A stretch of DNA of 64,000 bases from Bretschneidera sinensis (GCA_023935145.1 CM043699.1:69865638-69929637); one strand, 5' to 3'; shown: positions 46,893 through 59,180, counted from the stretch's first letter. Notes: generated from the sequence alone by a model not told the origin. Program-made: numbers and translations.

Positions 46893-49800
46893 ATGGCTTC
46901 AAATTTCATTGTTGAGAAGTTTGATGGAAAGGGAGATTTTGCCATTTGGAAGCGGAAGATCAAGGCAGTTCTTATGCAACAGAAAGTGGACTTGGCTATT
47001 GGAGAAGATGATGCTTTTCCAGCAAGTATCACGGAGGACCAACGGGTTGAGATGAAGAAGATGGCTTATAGCACCATTTTCTTGCACATGTCGGATAGTG
47101 TCATAAGGGAGTGCAGAGACTCAGAAGATCCTGCTGTCATATGGAAGAAACTAGATGAGTTGTTTCTTATCAAAACTCTCCCTAATAAAATTTATCTTCT
47201 TAAAAGAATCTTTGCTTTTAAAATGGATCCTACTAAGGAGTTGCAAGATAATCTTGATGTCTTTAATAAACTAGTTCAAGATTTGGCTAGTTGTAGTATT
47301 AAATTCCCTGATGAACAATTGGCTGTTATTTTGTTAAATTCTCTTCCTGATGTTTTGATAATTTGATTAATGCTGTTGAGTATGGAAGAGATACTTTAAC
47401 CAAGGAGATTATGATCAATGCCATAAGGGCTCATGATTTCAAAGCCAAGAGTAGGGAGGCATCAAGTGGGGAAGGGCTGTTCGTAAGAGGTAGGCCAGCA
47501 ACTCGGAATGGCAGTAGCATTCATGGCAACTACCAGGAGAAATTAAGAGGTAAAGGGCAGAGCCGTGGGAGATCTCATTCCAAATAAAGATTTAGAGAAA
47601 AGAGATGCTTCTACTGCAACAAGGAGGGTCATTTCAAGAAAGATTGCAAGAAGTAGATGTGGGATGAGAGAAGAAGCCGTACCAATAATTAAGAGGCTTC
47701 GATTGCCAAAGGAGAACAATAAGATGATGTTCTTGTTGTGTGCTCAAATGTGAGCAGGAGGCAAGGCAACGAGAAATGGATTCTAGATTTTGGGTGCACT
47801 TATCACATGTGCCCTCACAAGGAATGGTTCAAGAATTTCAAGGAGATCAATGATGGAAGGGTCTTTTTGGGGAATGACAATTCTTGCCAAGTGAGGGGGA
47901 TAGGAGACATCCAGTTGAGGATGTTCGATGGAGTCACAAGGCTGCTGCAAAATGTGAGGTATCTTTCAGATTTGAAGAGGAATTTGATCTTATTGGGGCA
48001 GCTGGATTCCTTTGGGTATTCATGCAAAGTAGAGGGAGGAAAGATCAAGGTGGCCAAGGGATCGTTGGTAGTGATCAAAGCAGTAATAAAGGATGGACTC
48101 TATGAGATGATCGGAGAGACAAAAATCAATGATCAAGCAGCAAGCTTGATGGCTGAGATGGATAGGGCAGCCTTTTGGCACACTCGCTTGGGACACATGA
48201 GCAAAAAGGGCCTGCAAGTTCTTAGCAAGGATGGCCTACTTGGTGGAGACAAAGTAGAGAAACTTGATTTCTATGAGTGTTGCATTCTTGGGAAGCAACA
48301 CCGGGTCAGCTTCAACACTGGAGTGCACAAGTCTAAGGGGATTCTTGACTATATTCATTCGGACCTTTAAGGACCAGCAAGAAAACCAACACAGGGAGGT
48401 AACTTTTACTTTCTGTCTTTAAATGATGATTATTCAAGAAAATTTTGGGTTTATTTGCTTAGGAATAAATCAGATGCTTTGAATAAATTTGTGGTTTGGA
48501 AAAAGTTGCTGGAGACTCAAACGGGTAGGGTAGTTAAAGCTTTACGAACTGATAATGGCTTAGAATTTTGTTATAAAGATTTTGATAAATTCTGTGAATT
48601 AAATGGCATTCTAAGGCATAGAATGGTTGTAAAAACACCTCAGCAAAATGGAGTTGCTGAGAGAATGAATAGAACCCTTATGGAAAAATTTAGGTGCATG
48701 TTAATAGGTCCGGTTTACCAAAATATTTTTGGGGGGAAGTTGTGTCTACTGCTGCATACTTGGTTAATAGATCACCCTCTAGAGCTTTAGAGCTCAAGAC
48801 TCCCATAGAGATGTGGAATGGGAAACCCCCTGAGTTGAGCAACCTTAGGACTTTTGGGTGTGCTGCATTTGCACATCAAAAGGATGATAAACTTAACCCA
48901 AGGTTTAGAAAATGTGTATTTCTAGGGTATGGTGATGGGGTTAAGGGGTATAGGTTTTGGTCCTTAGAACCAAAAGGAATGAAACTCATAATAAGTAGGG
49001 ATGTTATTTTTAATGAATTGTTATTTTCCTACTTGGAGAAAACTAACCCTGCAGGGGCTAGTAAGCAAACCAGCCCGGAATTTATGGAGCATCGCATCAA
49101 GGAGAGTTCGGTTCAGGTAGAGTAAAGAAGGAAAAAGGGTTTGGACCATGTAGAGCCCATTAATGAAGGCCATGCTCAGGGCACTCAAGAGGAGGCTGAA
49201 CTGGAAGAGGTTGATACAGCAAGTCAGAATGACTACCAGCTCACAAGGGACCGAGAAAGGAGGGTGGTGAGACCACCTTAGAGATATGGGTTTGTGGATG
49301 CTAATGTAGCAGCTCCTTGGACAGAAGGAGGGATGGTTGAACCAGAAACTTACATGGATGCCATGGAGTGTAAGGATTCGTCAAAGTGGCAGCTAGTTAT
49401 GGAGGAAGAAATGGATTCTTTGATGAAGAACAACTCTTGGGAGTTGGTGCCCAAACCAGAAAAATAGAGAGTTGTGGATTATAGATGGATCTACAAGATC
49501 AAAGAAAGGAATACTCCAGGAGAAGAAGTCCAGTATAAAGCTAGGCTGGTGGCGAAGGGGTTCACATAAAGGAAGGCATAGATTTCACCGAAATCTTCCC
49601 ACTGGTTGTGAAGTACAAGATAATACGGATAGTATTAGCATTGGTGGTCCAATTCAATTGGGAAATCGAGCAAATTGATGTGAAGACAGCGTTCTTACAT
49701 GGACGGCTTGATGAGACCATCTACATGAGGCAACCTGAAGGCTATGAGGAAGGAAGGAAGGGAGAGTTGGTGCGCAAATTGAAGAAATCTCTCTATGACC

Positions 49801-50120
49801 TGAAGCAATCACCTCAACAATGGAATAAGAGGTTTGATTCTTTTGTAATCAGCTTGGGTTTCATGAGGAGCTACTATGATTCGTGCTTGTACTACAAGGG
49901 GTAGAAGGTTGAGGAAGTGGTGATCATCCTCATCTATGTTGATGATATGTTGCTGGTTGGGAGCAACATGGAGAGGATAAGAAAATTGGAGGCTCAACTC
50001 AGTAAGGAGTTTGAGATGAAGGATCTTGGCCATGCACAAAAGATCCTTGGGATGTGTATCATCCGGGAAAGGGAGAGAAACAGATTGAAGATCCCTTAAA
50101 CTTCCTACATAGAGAAGATG
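46893..50120 (+). pseudogene. Copia-3 gag-pol, first part, broken
   Basis: Starts MASNFIVEKFDG. Gag is open to about 47350, where a one-base deletion shifts the frame. Zinc knuckle CFYCNKEGHFKKDC (about 47605-47647); protease DFGCTYHM (about 47790); pre-integrase domain CCILGKQHRVSF; integrase with a stop replacing Trp in SDLWGP (48367-48369), then RTDNG and QQNGVAERMNRT, and a frameshift near 48715; linker 48694-49125; RT from about 49330 with YVDD at 49934-49945. A TAG at 49465-49467 is at the same codon as the stop at 5610 in Copia-1. The reading stops at 50120 in KMIS, where C inserted, and resumes at 59621. Confidence 0.92.
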
Positions 50121-50125
50121 ATATC

Positions 50126-51373
50126 TGTTGTGAGTTTTAAATTACTCGCAAGCGCACGAGTCGTTTGCAGTATAGCGTTGTGCAAGTGCGAGGTCGAATC
50201 CACAGGGAATTGCGTTGTGAAAATATAATTTTTAATCTAAACTAACTCTATCTTAACCTAGTTCCGAATTTCAGATGATATTACAAAATAAATTAAAACT
50301 AAACTAAGTTGATTAAAAAACTAATAAAAAAGGGCACTAAGGTTTCCGAATTCACCCCACCGAAGTTAAGCATACATGTTCTAAAAATATAGCCTATCAA
50401 AACATTCTATGAATCCAACTATAAGACAAAAAACAAAGAATATCCCAACTAAACCAAAAGCACCCGATGTATCCGCTCTTAACAAATCACAAAGGGAATC
50501 CAATTTAATCGAAAAGCATTCAATGTATCCATCAGATGAAACACAAAGAAAATCCAACAGACAATTTAAACTCAATCAATTATAAGATTAACTCAAATAA
50601 TTGATAGAACATTTATACTAAAAATTGTCAGATTTGTACAAGCAAATCTGAACTACTACGCCAAACAACGGCGGGGCTTCATCTTCAACCTTAGCTGAAG
50701 AGTCTAGCCACTCATAACTATAAAACTATAATAACAAGTGCTAAACATTTAAACTAAAACAACTGAATATAAAGAAATAAATAAACAACTTTACATGGGA
50801 GAAATTCCACTCGCTGACGGGCGGCGCTTCCCCTCGTGGTAGCAATGCCTTCGGGATCCACCAGAATGCTAGCGGACATCCACCGGTAAACACCAAAGTG
50901 GCTTAGGAATTGTACGTTGGATTATGAAGCCAAATGGTGTTTATATAGGGGGAGACCCGGAGTAAAACAGGTTGCAGAAACGATGTGGGATACAGGCCCG
51001 TGTGCGCTCGATCGCAGTGTGGTGCGATCGATCGCAGGTACGATCGATCGCATGTCTTGTGCGCACGATCTCATGTGCGCTCGATCGCATGTCTGCTGCG
51101 ATCGATCGCAAATGCACTGAACTTCAATTATTTCGATGTGGGATGTTGACCATGCGCTCGTTCAAAGGCAGGTGCGCTCGATCGCATATCTGTTGCGATC
51201 GAGCACAATGTCTCTAGAAGCTTCAAATCAACCTGAAATGCTGCACTTTCTCCACAAAGCTGTAAAAACACACAAAACACAAGAAAAACGTAAAATAAAG
51301 TAAAATAATACTAACTAAGAGCATAACAAATATAAGTTAAGGGTCTAAAATATGCAATATTTAAGACTCATCA
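50126..51373 (-). repeat. Element C 3' LTR
   Basis: 1248 bp, element-sense TGATGAGTC to CACAACA. Motif array 51003-51207; TATA box CCTATATAAA at 50940-50949 (minus). The ORFs inside it recur in the other LTR and are not genes. Confidence 0.96.
51003..51207 (-). promoter_or_regulatory. CGATCG palindrome array in C 3' LTR
   Basis: About eight copies of TGCGMTCGATCGCA, one fewer than in the 5' LTR. Ends about 55 bp upstream of the TATA box in element sense. Confidence 0.7.
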
Positions 51374-51388
51374 AATACCCCCAAACTT
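51374..51388 (-). other. 3' polypurine tract of element C
   Basis: Minus-sense AAGTTTGGGGGTATT touching the 3' LTR. Near-copies occur internally at 52401-52413 and 52501-52515. Confidence 0.85.
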
Positions 51389-52693
51389 ATATTTTGCTAG
51401 TCCCTTAGCAAAACAAAATAAAAGACTAAATGAAAAACAAAGAACATAAAGATAAAGTCATCACTCATGGTATCCAAAAATTTAAGGAGCACACATCACC
51501 ATGATATTCATTCATAAGCAAGCTTAAAAAGGTAAACCCATCTTCGCAATGAATAGAAATGTTAAAATCTAATTACTTACAAAAGGCAGGATAAGGCATC
51601 ACAAGCTTGAATCAGTGTAAGGTGAATTAGCATATAAAAATGAAGCTTCCAAGTAACTCTAATGTGTAAGGTTTCCATGTCTCAAGATTCACCGAATTTC
51701 CCATCAAAAATGAACGAAAAGGCATAGTTTTTATTTTATTCACTCTTTTTATTATTATTATTATTATTATTACTATTATTATTATTAAGGCACGGCTATG
51801 CTTAGTTCCCTTGAGCTTTCTAATTGACCCATGTAGCGAGTGTTAAGTCAATGACTCCCAAACCAGATGGTTTTAGGGCATTAGGTGTAAAGACACCCCT
51901 GAGGACTTACTAACTCGAGTCAAAAAGGCTACGAAATTAAACCGACCTTAATATTACCAAGCAAAATTTCACCTTTTGACGTGAACACTCACTGCTTACT
52001 GAGGCAAAAGGTCCAGTTACTCAGCGAAAAGTTTATTGATAAATTTTTTTTTTTTTTATTTTATATTTTCCTATGCCCAAGAGTTCATCCAACAAGTCAT
52101 CCAATTTCAGTTAAGATAAGGAAAAATACACATTAAAATCACGTGTCATACCTCACATAATTTGTGCTAATGTGCTCGTGTGAGATTAGATCAAACATGT
52201 GAATTCTCAAAATGCCTAAAGTAAGTAACTAAATTTAAAAATTTATCACCAGATCATGTGTTCAAAATGTTAAGCTCACCAATGACATCACATCACAGAA
52301 AATGTTTAGATCAACTAAAATTTCACGATAACATGAGCATGCATTTATCTCTATGACGAAAGGACAACAAATTAGGACAAAGTGTGTGATGTGTCTCCCA
52401 TACCCCCAAACTTAAATTATACATTGACCCCAATGTGTGACTAATATGGAAAGAGCTGACCTGAGATATGGAGAACTATCTGGACTGGTATGGCTCATAG
52501 CATACCCAAAACTTGAACTGAAGTACGCTTTGTCCCTGAAAAATAAAAACTGGAAAACAAAAAATACTGGAAACAAACATTAATCATAAAAATGCGAAAT
52601 AATAAATAATCAAAAGAAAAGATAAGCTGTGGGATGCCTCCCATGAGCGCTAAGTTTTACGTCTTCAGCCAGACTCTCCCTAGAATACTACAC
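51389..52693 (-). other. Element C post-pol noncoding region
   Basis: No gene. Contains a (TTA)n run (about 51748-51788), a poly-T run (about 52041-52057), the hairpin at 52421-52436, two internal polypurine tracts, and the CTCATGGGAGGCA block (52628-52673) directly after the pol stop. Aligns with 1-760 (element A). Confidence 0.75.
52421..52436 (-). other. Conserved hairpin, element C
   Basis: ACATTG / CAATGT arms with a 4 nt loop (GGGT in element sense). Corresponds to 441-460 in A and 35164-35183 in D. Confidence 0.6.
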
Positions 52694-54556
52694 TCAATCT
52701 GAGTAACTAGGATCCTCCAACAGTATCGTCTCAATGTCCGGACTCCTCAACTCTAAGAATGGTTTCAGCCTCTGTCCATTTACCTTGAAAGTATTACCAT
52801 TCTTAGGATCCTCAATCTCGATGGCCCCATGAGGAAAAACCGATCGAATAATGAATGGGCCTGACCATCGGGATTTGAGCTTGCCTGGAAAAAGATGCAG
52901 GCGTGAATTATAAAGAAGAACTCTCTGACCCGGCTCAAAAGCTCGTCTCAAAATATTTCGGTCATGAGTCTTCTTCATTTGTGCTTTGTATGATCGGGCA
53001 CACTCATATGCATCATTCCGCAGCTCCTCCAATTCATTGAGTTGGAGCTTCCGTTGTGAGCCAGCCTTGGAAAGATTGAAATTTAGTTGCTTGACAGCCC
53101 AATACACACGATGCTCTAATTCAACCGGAAGGTGACATGCCTTTCCGTATACAATGCGATAGGGAGACATGCCAATTGGCGTCTTGAAGGCTGTCCGATA
53201 TGCCCACAGTGCATCCGTCAATCGCAGAGACCAATCCTTTCTAGTAGGGTTCACAGTCTTTTCCAAAATATGTTTGATCTCGCGATTTGAGATTTCCACT
53301 TGACCACTCGTCTGTGGGTGATATGGGGTGGCAACTTTGTGCGTGATACAATATTTCTTCATCAACTGCTCAAAGATCTTGTTGCAAAAGTGCTTACCTC
53401 CATCACTTATGATTGCTCGAGGCGTACCAAAACGATCAAAAATAGTGTCTTTCAAGAACTGGACCACAACTCTGTGGTCATTGGTCTTGCACGCAACGGC
53501 CTCCACCCACTTGGACAGATAGTCCACAGCAACTAGAATGTATAAGTAGCCAAAGGAGTTTGGGAATGGTCCCATGAAATCAATGCCCCACACATCAAAA
53601 ATCTCAACAATCAGAATAGGGTTGAGGGGCATCATATTTCTCCTAGAAAGACTCCCTAGCTTTTGGCAACGCTCACAAGATATACAGTAGGTGTGAGAGT
53701 CCCGAAACAGGGTAGGCCAATAAAATCCACACTGCAAAATCTTTGCAGCGGTCTTTTTAGCACTAAAATGGCCTCCACATGCATGATCATGACAAAAGGC
53801 GATGACATTAGATTGGTCATGCTCAGGAATACATCGTCTAATGATCTGATCAGGACAATACTTGAACAGGTAAGGATCGTCCCAGAAAAAGTGTTTTACC
53901 ATGGCCAAAAATTTTGATTTATCTTGCCTCCCCCAATGCAAGGGCATGTGTCCGGTGACAAGATAGTTCACTATGTCAGCAAACCATGGTGCGGGACTGT
54001 GAGCAATGTGCATCAATTGCTCATCAGGAAAGGTCTCAGAAATGGGAGTGGCAGCCTCACTGAATTCCATAATCAATCTAGACAAATGGTCCGCCACCAC
54101 ATTTTCCGAACCTTTCTTATCCCGAATCTCAATGTCGAACTCTTGAAGTAGCAAGATCCATCGGATAAGACGAGATTTAGCATCTTTTTTAGAGAAAAGA
54201 TACTTCAATGCAGCATGGTCCGAGTAGATAATGACTTTAGATCCTAACAAGTAGGATCTGAACTTGTCTAGTGCAAAAACGACTGCAAGCAACTCCTTCT
54301 CTGTGGTAGAATAATTGAGTTGTGCGTCGTTTAGAGTTCGACTTGCGTAATAGATAGCATGGGGAAGTTTATCAACACGCTGCCCCAAAACAGCTCCAAC
54401 AGCATAGTCTGATGCGTCACACATAATCTCAAAAGGCACACCCCAGTTAGGTGGCTGAATAATGGGTGTGGACGTCAGAATTTCCTTCAGATCCCCAAAT
54501 GCTTTCTTACAATCCTCATCAAATAGAAATGGGCATCTTTTTGCAACAACTTGCAC
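52694..54556 (-). CDS. Element C pol second part: RNaseH and integrase
   Basis: 620 codons open. Residues 40-165 are RNaseH ([18 protein letters not shown], the [13 protein letters not shown] glutamate, IIYSDHAAL). The integrase zinc domain has His258/His263 and Cys294/Cys297 ([15 protein letters not shown]). The core carries Asp326 ([10 protein letters not shown]), Asp385 (ISDGGKHF) and Glu421 ([10 protein letters not shown]), a complete DDE set. The C-terminal region has [13 protein letters not shown]. It overlaps the upstream ORF by 70 bp in another frame; the true protein would continue from RT, so the first few residues (MQVVAKR) are not a real start. Apart from that frameshift it looks intact and integrase would have all catalytic residues. 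It acts on element cDNA: RNA removal and integration. Confidence 0.93.
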   Translation of the reverse strand: MQVVAKRCPFLFDEDCKKAFGDLKEILTSTPIIQPPNWGVPFEIMCDASDYAVGAVLGQRVDKLPHAIYYASRTLNDAQLNYSTTEKELLAVVFALDKFRSYLLGSKVIIYSDHAALKYLFSKKDAKSRLIRWILLLQEFDIEIRDKKGSENVVADHLSRLIMEFSEAATPISETFPDEQLMHIAHSPAPWFADIVNYLVTGHMPLHWGRQDKSKFLAMVKHFFWDDPYLFKYCPDQIIRRCIPEHDQSNVIAFCHDHACGGHFSAKKTAAKILQCGFYWPTLFRDSHTYCISCERCQKLGSLSRRNMMPLNPILIVEIFDVWGIDFMGPFPNSFGYLYILVAVDYLSKWVEAVACKTNDHRVVVQFLKDTIFDRFGTPRAIISDGGKHFCNKIFEQLMKKYCITHKVATPYHPQTSGQVEISNREIKHILEKTVNPTRKDWSLRLTDALWAYRTAFKTPIGMSPYRIVYGKACHLPVELEHRVYWAVKQLNFNLSKAGSQRKLQLNELEELRNDAYECARSYKAQMKKTHDRNILRRAFEPGQRVLLYNSRLHLFPGKLKSRWSGPFIIRSVFPHGAIEIEDPKNGNTFKVNGQRLKPFLELRSPDIETILLEDPSYSD

Positions 54557-57500
54557 AAGGGCCTGGCGATCTTGCTGAAATTCTGGATAAATCGCCTATA
54601 GAAACCTGCATGGCCCAGAAAAGATCGAACCTCTTTCACCGTACGTGGGGGTGGAAGGCTGGAAATCAAATCCACCTTCGCTTTGTCGACCTCAATCCCT
54701 CGATGAGATACGATATGCCCCAGTACAATTCCTTGCTTGACCATAAAATGGCACTTCTCCCAATTAAGCACCAGGTTCTTCTCCTTGCACCGTACCAAAA
54801 CCAAAGAGAGACGGTGCAGGCACTCCTCAAATGTTGAACCGAAGACGGAGAAGTCGTCCATGAAAATCTCCAAGAACCGCTCTACCATGTCAGAGAATAT
54901 ACTGACCATGCACCGCTGAAAAGTGGCAGGTGCATTGCATAACCCAAAGGGCATGCGACGGTAGGTGAAGGTCCCAAAAGGACAGGTAAATGTCGTCTTC
55001 TCCTGATCTTCAGGGTCCACGGGGACCTGGTTATATCCAGAATAACCATCCAAAAAGCAATAATACTCGTGCCCAGCCAAACGCTCCACCATCTGATCAA
55101 TAAATGGAAGTGGAAAGTGATCCTTCCTTGTGGCAGTGTTCAGCTTACGGTAGTCTATACACACTCTCCACCCAGACTGCACACGAGTTGGCACCAACTC
55201 GTCGTCCTTATTCTTTACTACCGTTAACCCAGCTCGCTTGGGCACGACATGAATGGGGCTCACCCACTTGCTATCAGAGATGGGATAAATGATCCCTGCA
55301 TCTAACAGCTTAATAACCTCTGCCCTTACAACCTCTTGCATAGCAGGGTTGAGCCTTCTTTGCGGCTCCCTCGATGGCTTAGCATCTTCCTCCAAGTGTA
55401 TCCTGTGCATCACCACCGAGGGGCTGATTCCTTTAATATCCTCAATGGTCCAGCCGATAGCTTCCTTGTGCTCTCTTAAAACATCTAATAATTTCTCCTC
55501 TTGAGCCTCTCCCAAATCTGAAGCTATTATCACAGGCAAACAGTGTGCTGGACCCAGGAACTTATACTTAAGATTATCCGGTAAAGGCTTAAGTTCCTTC
55601 TGTTGAGGTTCGGGTGACATCTTCTCCTCCTCCTCCTTCCTTTCTTGAGGATCAGACTCCAAAATGGCATTTACTTCCTCGAGTAACTTATCTAAACCCA
55701 AGTCCTCTCCAAAGTGAGCAAAGCATGCCTCCATGGGATCCTCAATGCTTGATTCATCCACAGTATCCTCAAGAATCTCCTCTATCAAGCATACATCTCT
55801 CATTTCATCATATTCCAGTGGTTGCCTAGTGATATCAAAAATGTTCAACTCCACTGTCATATTTCCGAAGGAGATCTTCATCACCCCTATCCTACAATTG
55901 ATTAGGGCGTTAGCCGTGGCTAAGAATGGTCGCCCTAGAATCACCGGTATTTGAATCCCTACATTCTGAACCGGTTCTGTGTCAAGCACAATAAAATCCA
56001 CGGGGAAATAGAACTTATCCACTTTTATCAAAACATCCTTAACTATCCCCCGTGGTCTTTTCACTGACCTGTCAGCCAATTGAAGCGTCGTGGTTGTGGG
56101 CTTCAATTCTCCTAACCCCAACTGCACATAGACTGAGTAGGGTAGAAGATTCACACTCGCCCCTAGATCCAAAAGGGCCCTCTCAATATGGCTGACTCCT
56201 ATTGTGCAAGAGATGGTAGGACACCCCGGGTCCTTATACTTGATAGGTAACTTGCACTGAAGGATTGAACTGACCTGCTCGGTCAAAAATGCCTTCTTTG
56301 GGACATTCATCCTCCTCTTGATAGTGACCAAGTCCTTTAAAAACTTGGCATATGATGGCACTTGATGGATGGCATCCAAAAATGGGATATTGATATGGAC
56401 TTGCTTGAATACCTCCAGAATTTCTTCATACTTCCCTCCTTTCTTGGGCTCCTGGAATCTCTCGGGGTAAGGCGCTTTAGGTACAAACGACCTAGGAGGG
56501 TCTTTCTCAGTAGGTGTGGCTGTAGATGGCTCAGCATCTCTCTTCTCTGTGTTGCCACTCCCTTGCCCTTGCTGCATAGCAGGGCTCTCTTCCACTTGAT
56601 TGTCCACTTGTCTCCCAGACCTCAGTGTGACAATCGACTGTACTTGTTCCTCCCCGTGCGTAGGAGTTGATGAACTCTCAACCATAAATTGTCCTTTTGG
56701 GTTTTGCACGGGCTGACTGGGGAACTTTCCTTTCTCTCTCTCACCCAAATGACTTGCAATTTGCCCTATTTGACTCTCCAGCTTGGCAATTGCTTGGGTG
56801 TTTACCATTGTTGCACTCCTCACATCGCTCATATTTTGGCTAGTCGCCTTCATGAATTCCTTGAGGGTGTCCTCAAGCGACTGTGAAACTGGCGCTGGTG
56901 TTTGAGCGGGTGCATGGTAAGCAGGTGAAGGTGCTGGATGGGCAGAACGACCATGATTAGGAATTTGTGGGGCAAATCCGGGAGGATATTGATTTTGAGC
57001 ATGATGAGAGGATCCTCCCTGATTCATTGGTTGGTTCTGCCTCCATGAAAAATTTGGGTGGTTCCGCCACCCTAGATTGTACGTCTCGGAGTACGATCCA
57101 TTTGACTGCCTTCGAAAGTCATTGAAAGCATTTACTTGTTCCATAGGATACTCGGCACAAGCCGACATTGATGGGCAATTCTGTGCTAGATGCATGGGAC
57201 TAGCACAGATGGAACAGCTTTCAACATTGAATGTGTTGGCACCATTGATGGATTGGCTCACAGTGAGAGCGTCAATCTTCTTAGTGAGGGCATCTAACTT
57301 TATCCTCAAATCAGCGTCCTCTCGGACCTCATAGATGCCTCCCCTCTTAGGAGCACGAATGGACTTATCTCGACAGCTTGAAAAATCCCACTGCTGTGAG
57401 TTGTCGGACAACTTGTCCAACGCCATATATGCTTCGTCTCCTGTCAGACTCAAGAATGCCCCCCCATTCATAGACTCGATCATGCTACGGTTGGGTTGAG

Positions 57501-58179
57501 TCAACCCTTGGTAGAAGAATTGAACGAGTCTCCACTTCTCATATCCATGTGGAGGGCATCTGATCAGTAACTCTTTAAAGCGCTCCCAGCTTTCAGAGAA
57601 CTTCTCATCCTCGTCCTGAGTGAAAGTGCTAATCTCCTTACGGTACTCATTCACTCTAGACATTGGGAAAAACTTATGGTAAAATTTGCTAAGTAGGTTT
57701 TCCCAAGATGTGATAGATCCGGACGTGTTGGAGTCCAACCACGCCCTAGCTCTATCGTGAAGGGAGAAAGGGAAGAGTCGAAGATGGACTGACTCCTCAG
57801 AGAAGTTCTGGAATTTGAATGTAGCACAAATGTCTTTGAACTTCTTCACATGACTATAAGGATTTTCAAGATCTAAGCCATGGAATGAGGGTAGGAGTTG
57901 GATAACATGTGGCTTCAAATCAAAGTGTGTGGCATTGGTTGGTGGCAACACTATGCAAGAAGATGAGTTAGTCGCAACGGGTGCGAACAAATCCCTAAGG
58001 GATGTAGTGGAGTCCACGTTCCAAGCTCTAGGTTGCTCTACATGTTCAGGTTGATTAAAATTTTCTCCCATCTCAACAGTCTCTCTCTCAACTAGTGCTC
58101 TTTTCTGCCTCCTAAGAGTTCTTTCTAAGTCGGGATCTAAATGTGTCAAATCTAAGTTCAAGGATCTCCGACCAAGCAT
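54487..58179 (-). CDS. Element C gag-protease-RT polyprotein
   Basis: 1230 codons open. Gag core about residues 95-230 ([33 protein letters not shown]); CCHC zinc knuckle at 322-335 ([14 protein letters not shown]); GWRNHPNF at 370; proline/glutamine-rich stretch 385-435; protease triplet DLG at 671-673 ([13 protein letters not shown]) and ILGRPFLAT at 748; RT from about 970 with [18 protein letters not shown] (first catalytic Asp at 1043), [13 protein letters not shown] and catalytic FMDD at 1106-1109. The final residues ([13 protein letters not shown]) are out of frame: a one-base change near 54535 moves the reading to the downstream ORF. In Athila-like elements gag-pol is normally one ORF. 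The start chosen is the first Met, 150 bp inside the PBS. Gag forms the particle, protease processes it, RT copies the RNA. Confidence 0.94.
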   Translation of the reverse strand: MLGRRSLNLDLTHLDPDLERTLRRQKRALVERETVEMGENFNQPEHVEQPRAWNVDSTTSLRDLFAPVATNSSSCIVLPPTNATHFDLKPHVIQLLPSFHGLDLENPYSHVKKFKDICATFKFQNFSEESVHLRLFPFSLHDRARAWLDSNTSGSITSWENLLSKFYHKFFPMSRVNEYRKEISTFTQDEDEKFSESWERFKELLIRCPPHGYEKWRLVQFFYQGLTQPNRSMIESMNGGAFLSLTGDEAYMALDKLSDNSQQWDFSSCRDKSIRAPKRGGIYEVREDADLRIKLDALTKKIDALTVSQSINGANTFNVESCSICASPMHLAQNCPSMSACAEYPMEQVNAFNDFRRQSNGSYSETYNLGWRNHPNFSWRQNQPMNQGGSSHHAQNQYPPGFAPQIPNHGRSAHPAPSPAYHAPAQTPAPVSQSLEDTLKEFMKATSQNMSDVRSATMVNTQAIAKLESQIGQIASHLGEREKGKFPSQPVQNPKGQFMVESSSTPTHGEEQVQSIVTLRSGRQVDNQVEESPAMQQGQGSGNTEKRDAEPSTATPTEKDPPRSFVPKAPYPERFQEPKKGGKYEEILEVFKQVHINIPFLDAIHQVPSYAKFLKDLVTIKRRMNVPKKAFLTEQVSSILQCKLPIKYKDPGCPTISCTIGVSHIERALLDLGASVNLLPYSVYVQLGLGELKPTTTTLQLADRSVKRPRGIVKDVLIKVDKFYFPVDFIVLDTEPVQNVGIQIPVILGRPFLATANALINCRIGVMKISFGNMTVELNIFDITRQPLEYDEMRDVCLIEEILEDTVDESSIEDPMEACFAHFGEDLGLDKLLEEVNAILESDPQERKEEEEKMSPEPQQKELKPLPDNLKYKFLGPAHCLPVIIASDLGEAQEEKLLDVLREHKEAIGWTIEDIKGISPSVVMHRIHLEEDAKPSREPQRRLNPAMQEVVRAEVIKLLDAGIIYPISDSKWVSPIHVVPKRAGLTVVKNKDDELVPTRVQSGWRVCIDYRKLNTATRKDHFPLPFIDQMVERLAGHEYYCFLDGYSGYNQVPVDPEDQEKTTFTCPFGTFTYRRMPFGLCNAPATFQRCMVSIFSDMVERFLEIFMDDFSVFGSTFEECLHRLSLVLVRCKEKNLVLNWEKCHFMVKQGIVLGHIVSHRGIEVDKAKVDLISSLPPPRTVKEVRSFLGHAGFYRRFIQNFSKIARPLCKLLQKDAHFYLMRIVRKHLGI

Positions 58180-58332
58180 ACACTAACAGAAAAATAGTAA
58201 GATACTAACCAGCAGAAGCAACAGAATAAATCAAACACAAAACTCAAATTTTTTTTTTTTTTTTTTTAAATTAAATTAACTAGTAGAAAAATAAAATCAA
58301 TTCAGACCAAAAATTTTCACAAACAAAACAAC
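58180..58332 (-). other. Element C leader
   Basis: Short 5' leader between PBS and gag with a poly-T run (58251-58267); nothing else seen. Confidence 0.7.
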
Positions 58333-58350
58333 TCCCCGGCAACGGCGCCA
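58333..58350 (-). other. Primer binding site, tRNA-Asp (element C)
   Basis: Plus-strand TCCCCGGCAACGGCGCCA, identical to the plant tRNA-Asp 3' end including CCA, 6 bp inside the 5' LTR; 18 of 18 bases as in element A. Confidence 0.95.
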
Positions 58351-59170
58351 AAAACTTGTTGTGAGTTTTAAATTACTCGCAAGCGCACGAGTCGTTTGCA
58401 GTATAGCGTTGTGCAAGTGCGAGGTCGAATCCACAGGGAATTGCGTTGTGAAAATATAATTTTTAATCTAAACTAACTCTATCTTAACCTAGTTCCGAAT
58501 TTCAGATGATATTACAAAATAAATTAAAACTAAACTAAGTTGATTAAAAAACTAATAAAAAAGGGCACTAAGGTTTCCGAATTCACCCCACCGAAGTTAA
58601 GCATACATGTTCTAAAAATATAGCCTATCAAAACATTCTATGAATCCAACTATAAGACAAAAAACAAAGAATATCCCAACTAAACCAAAAGCACCCGATG
58701 TATCCGCTCTTAACAAATCACAAAGGGAATCCAATTTAATCGAAAAGCATTCAATGTATCCATCAGATGAAACACAAAGAAAATCCAACAGACAATTTAA
58801 ACTCAATCAATTATAAGATTAACTCAAATAATTGACAGAACATTTATACTAAAAATTGTCAGATTTGTACAAGCAAATCTGAACTACTACGCCAAACAAC
58901 GGCGGGGCTTCATCTTCAACCTTAGCTGAAGAGTCTAGCCACTCATAACTATAAAACTATAATAACAAGTGCTAAACATTTAAACTAAAACAACTGAATA
59001 TAAAGAAATAAATAAACAACTTTACATGGGAGAAATTCCACTCGCTGACGGGCGGCGCTTCCCCTCGTGGTAGCAATGCCTTCGGGATCCACCAGAATGC
59101 TAGCAGACGTCCACCGGTAAACACCAAAGTGGCTTAGGAATTGTACGTTGGATTATGAAACCAAATGGTG

Positions 59171-59180
59171 TTTATATAGG
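59171..59180 (-). promoter_or_regulatory. TATA box of element C 5' LTR
   Basis: CCTATATAAA in element sense, about 55 bp downstream of the palindrome array. Confidence 0.7.

Noticed and set aside
50917..51217. ORFs of 60-80 codons at 50917-51217 and again at 59148-59550
   Set aside because: They read through the CGATCG array in the two LTR copies of C and give repetitive Arg-Ser-Ile peptides; array artefact, not a gene.
54487..54556. Programmed frameshift between the two C ORFs
   Set aside because: Kept only as an alternative: the site is inside the RT-RNaseH linker, whereas programmed shifts in such elements sit near the gag-protease border.
53300..57334. Many plus-strand ORFs of 60-120 codons over element C
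   Set aside because: They are shadows of the long minus-strand gag-pol frames.
58333..58350. tRNA-Asp 3' end considered as a tRNA gene
   Set aside because: Only the terminal 18 bases are present, at the LTR border; it is a primer binding site.
50381..58806. Identical 64-codon minus ORFs at 50381-50575 and 58612-58806
   Set aside because: They lie at the same place in the two LTRs and have no domain; duplicated by the LTR pair.
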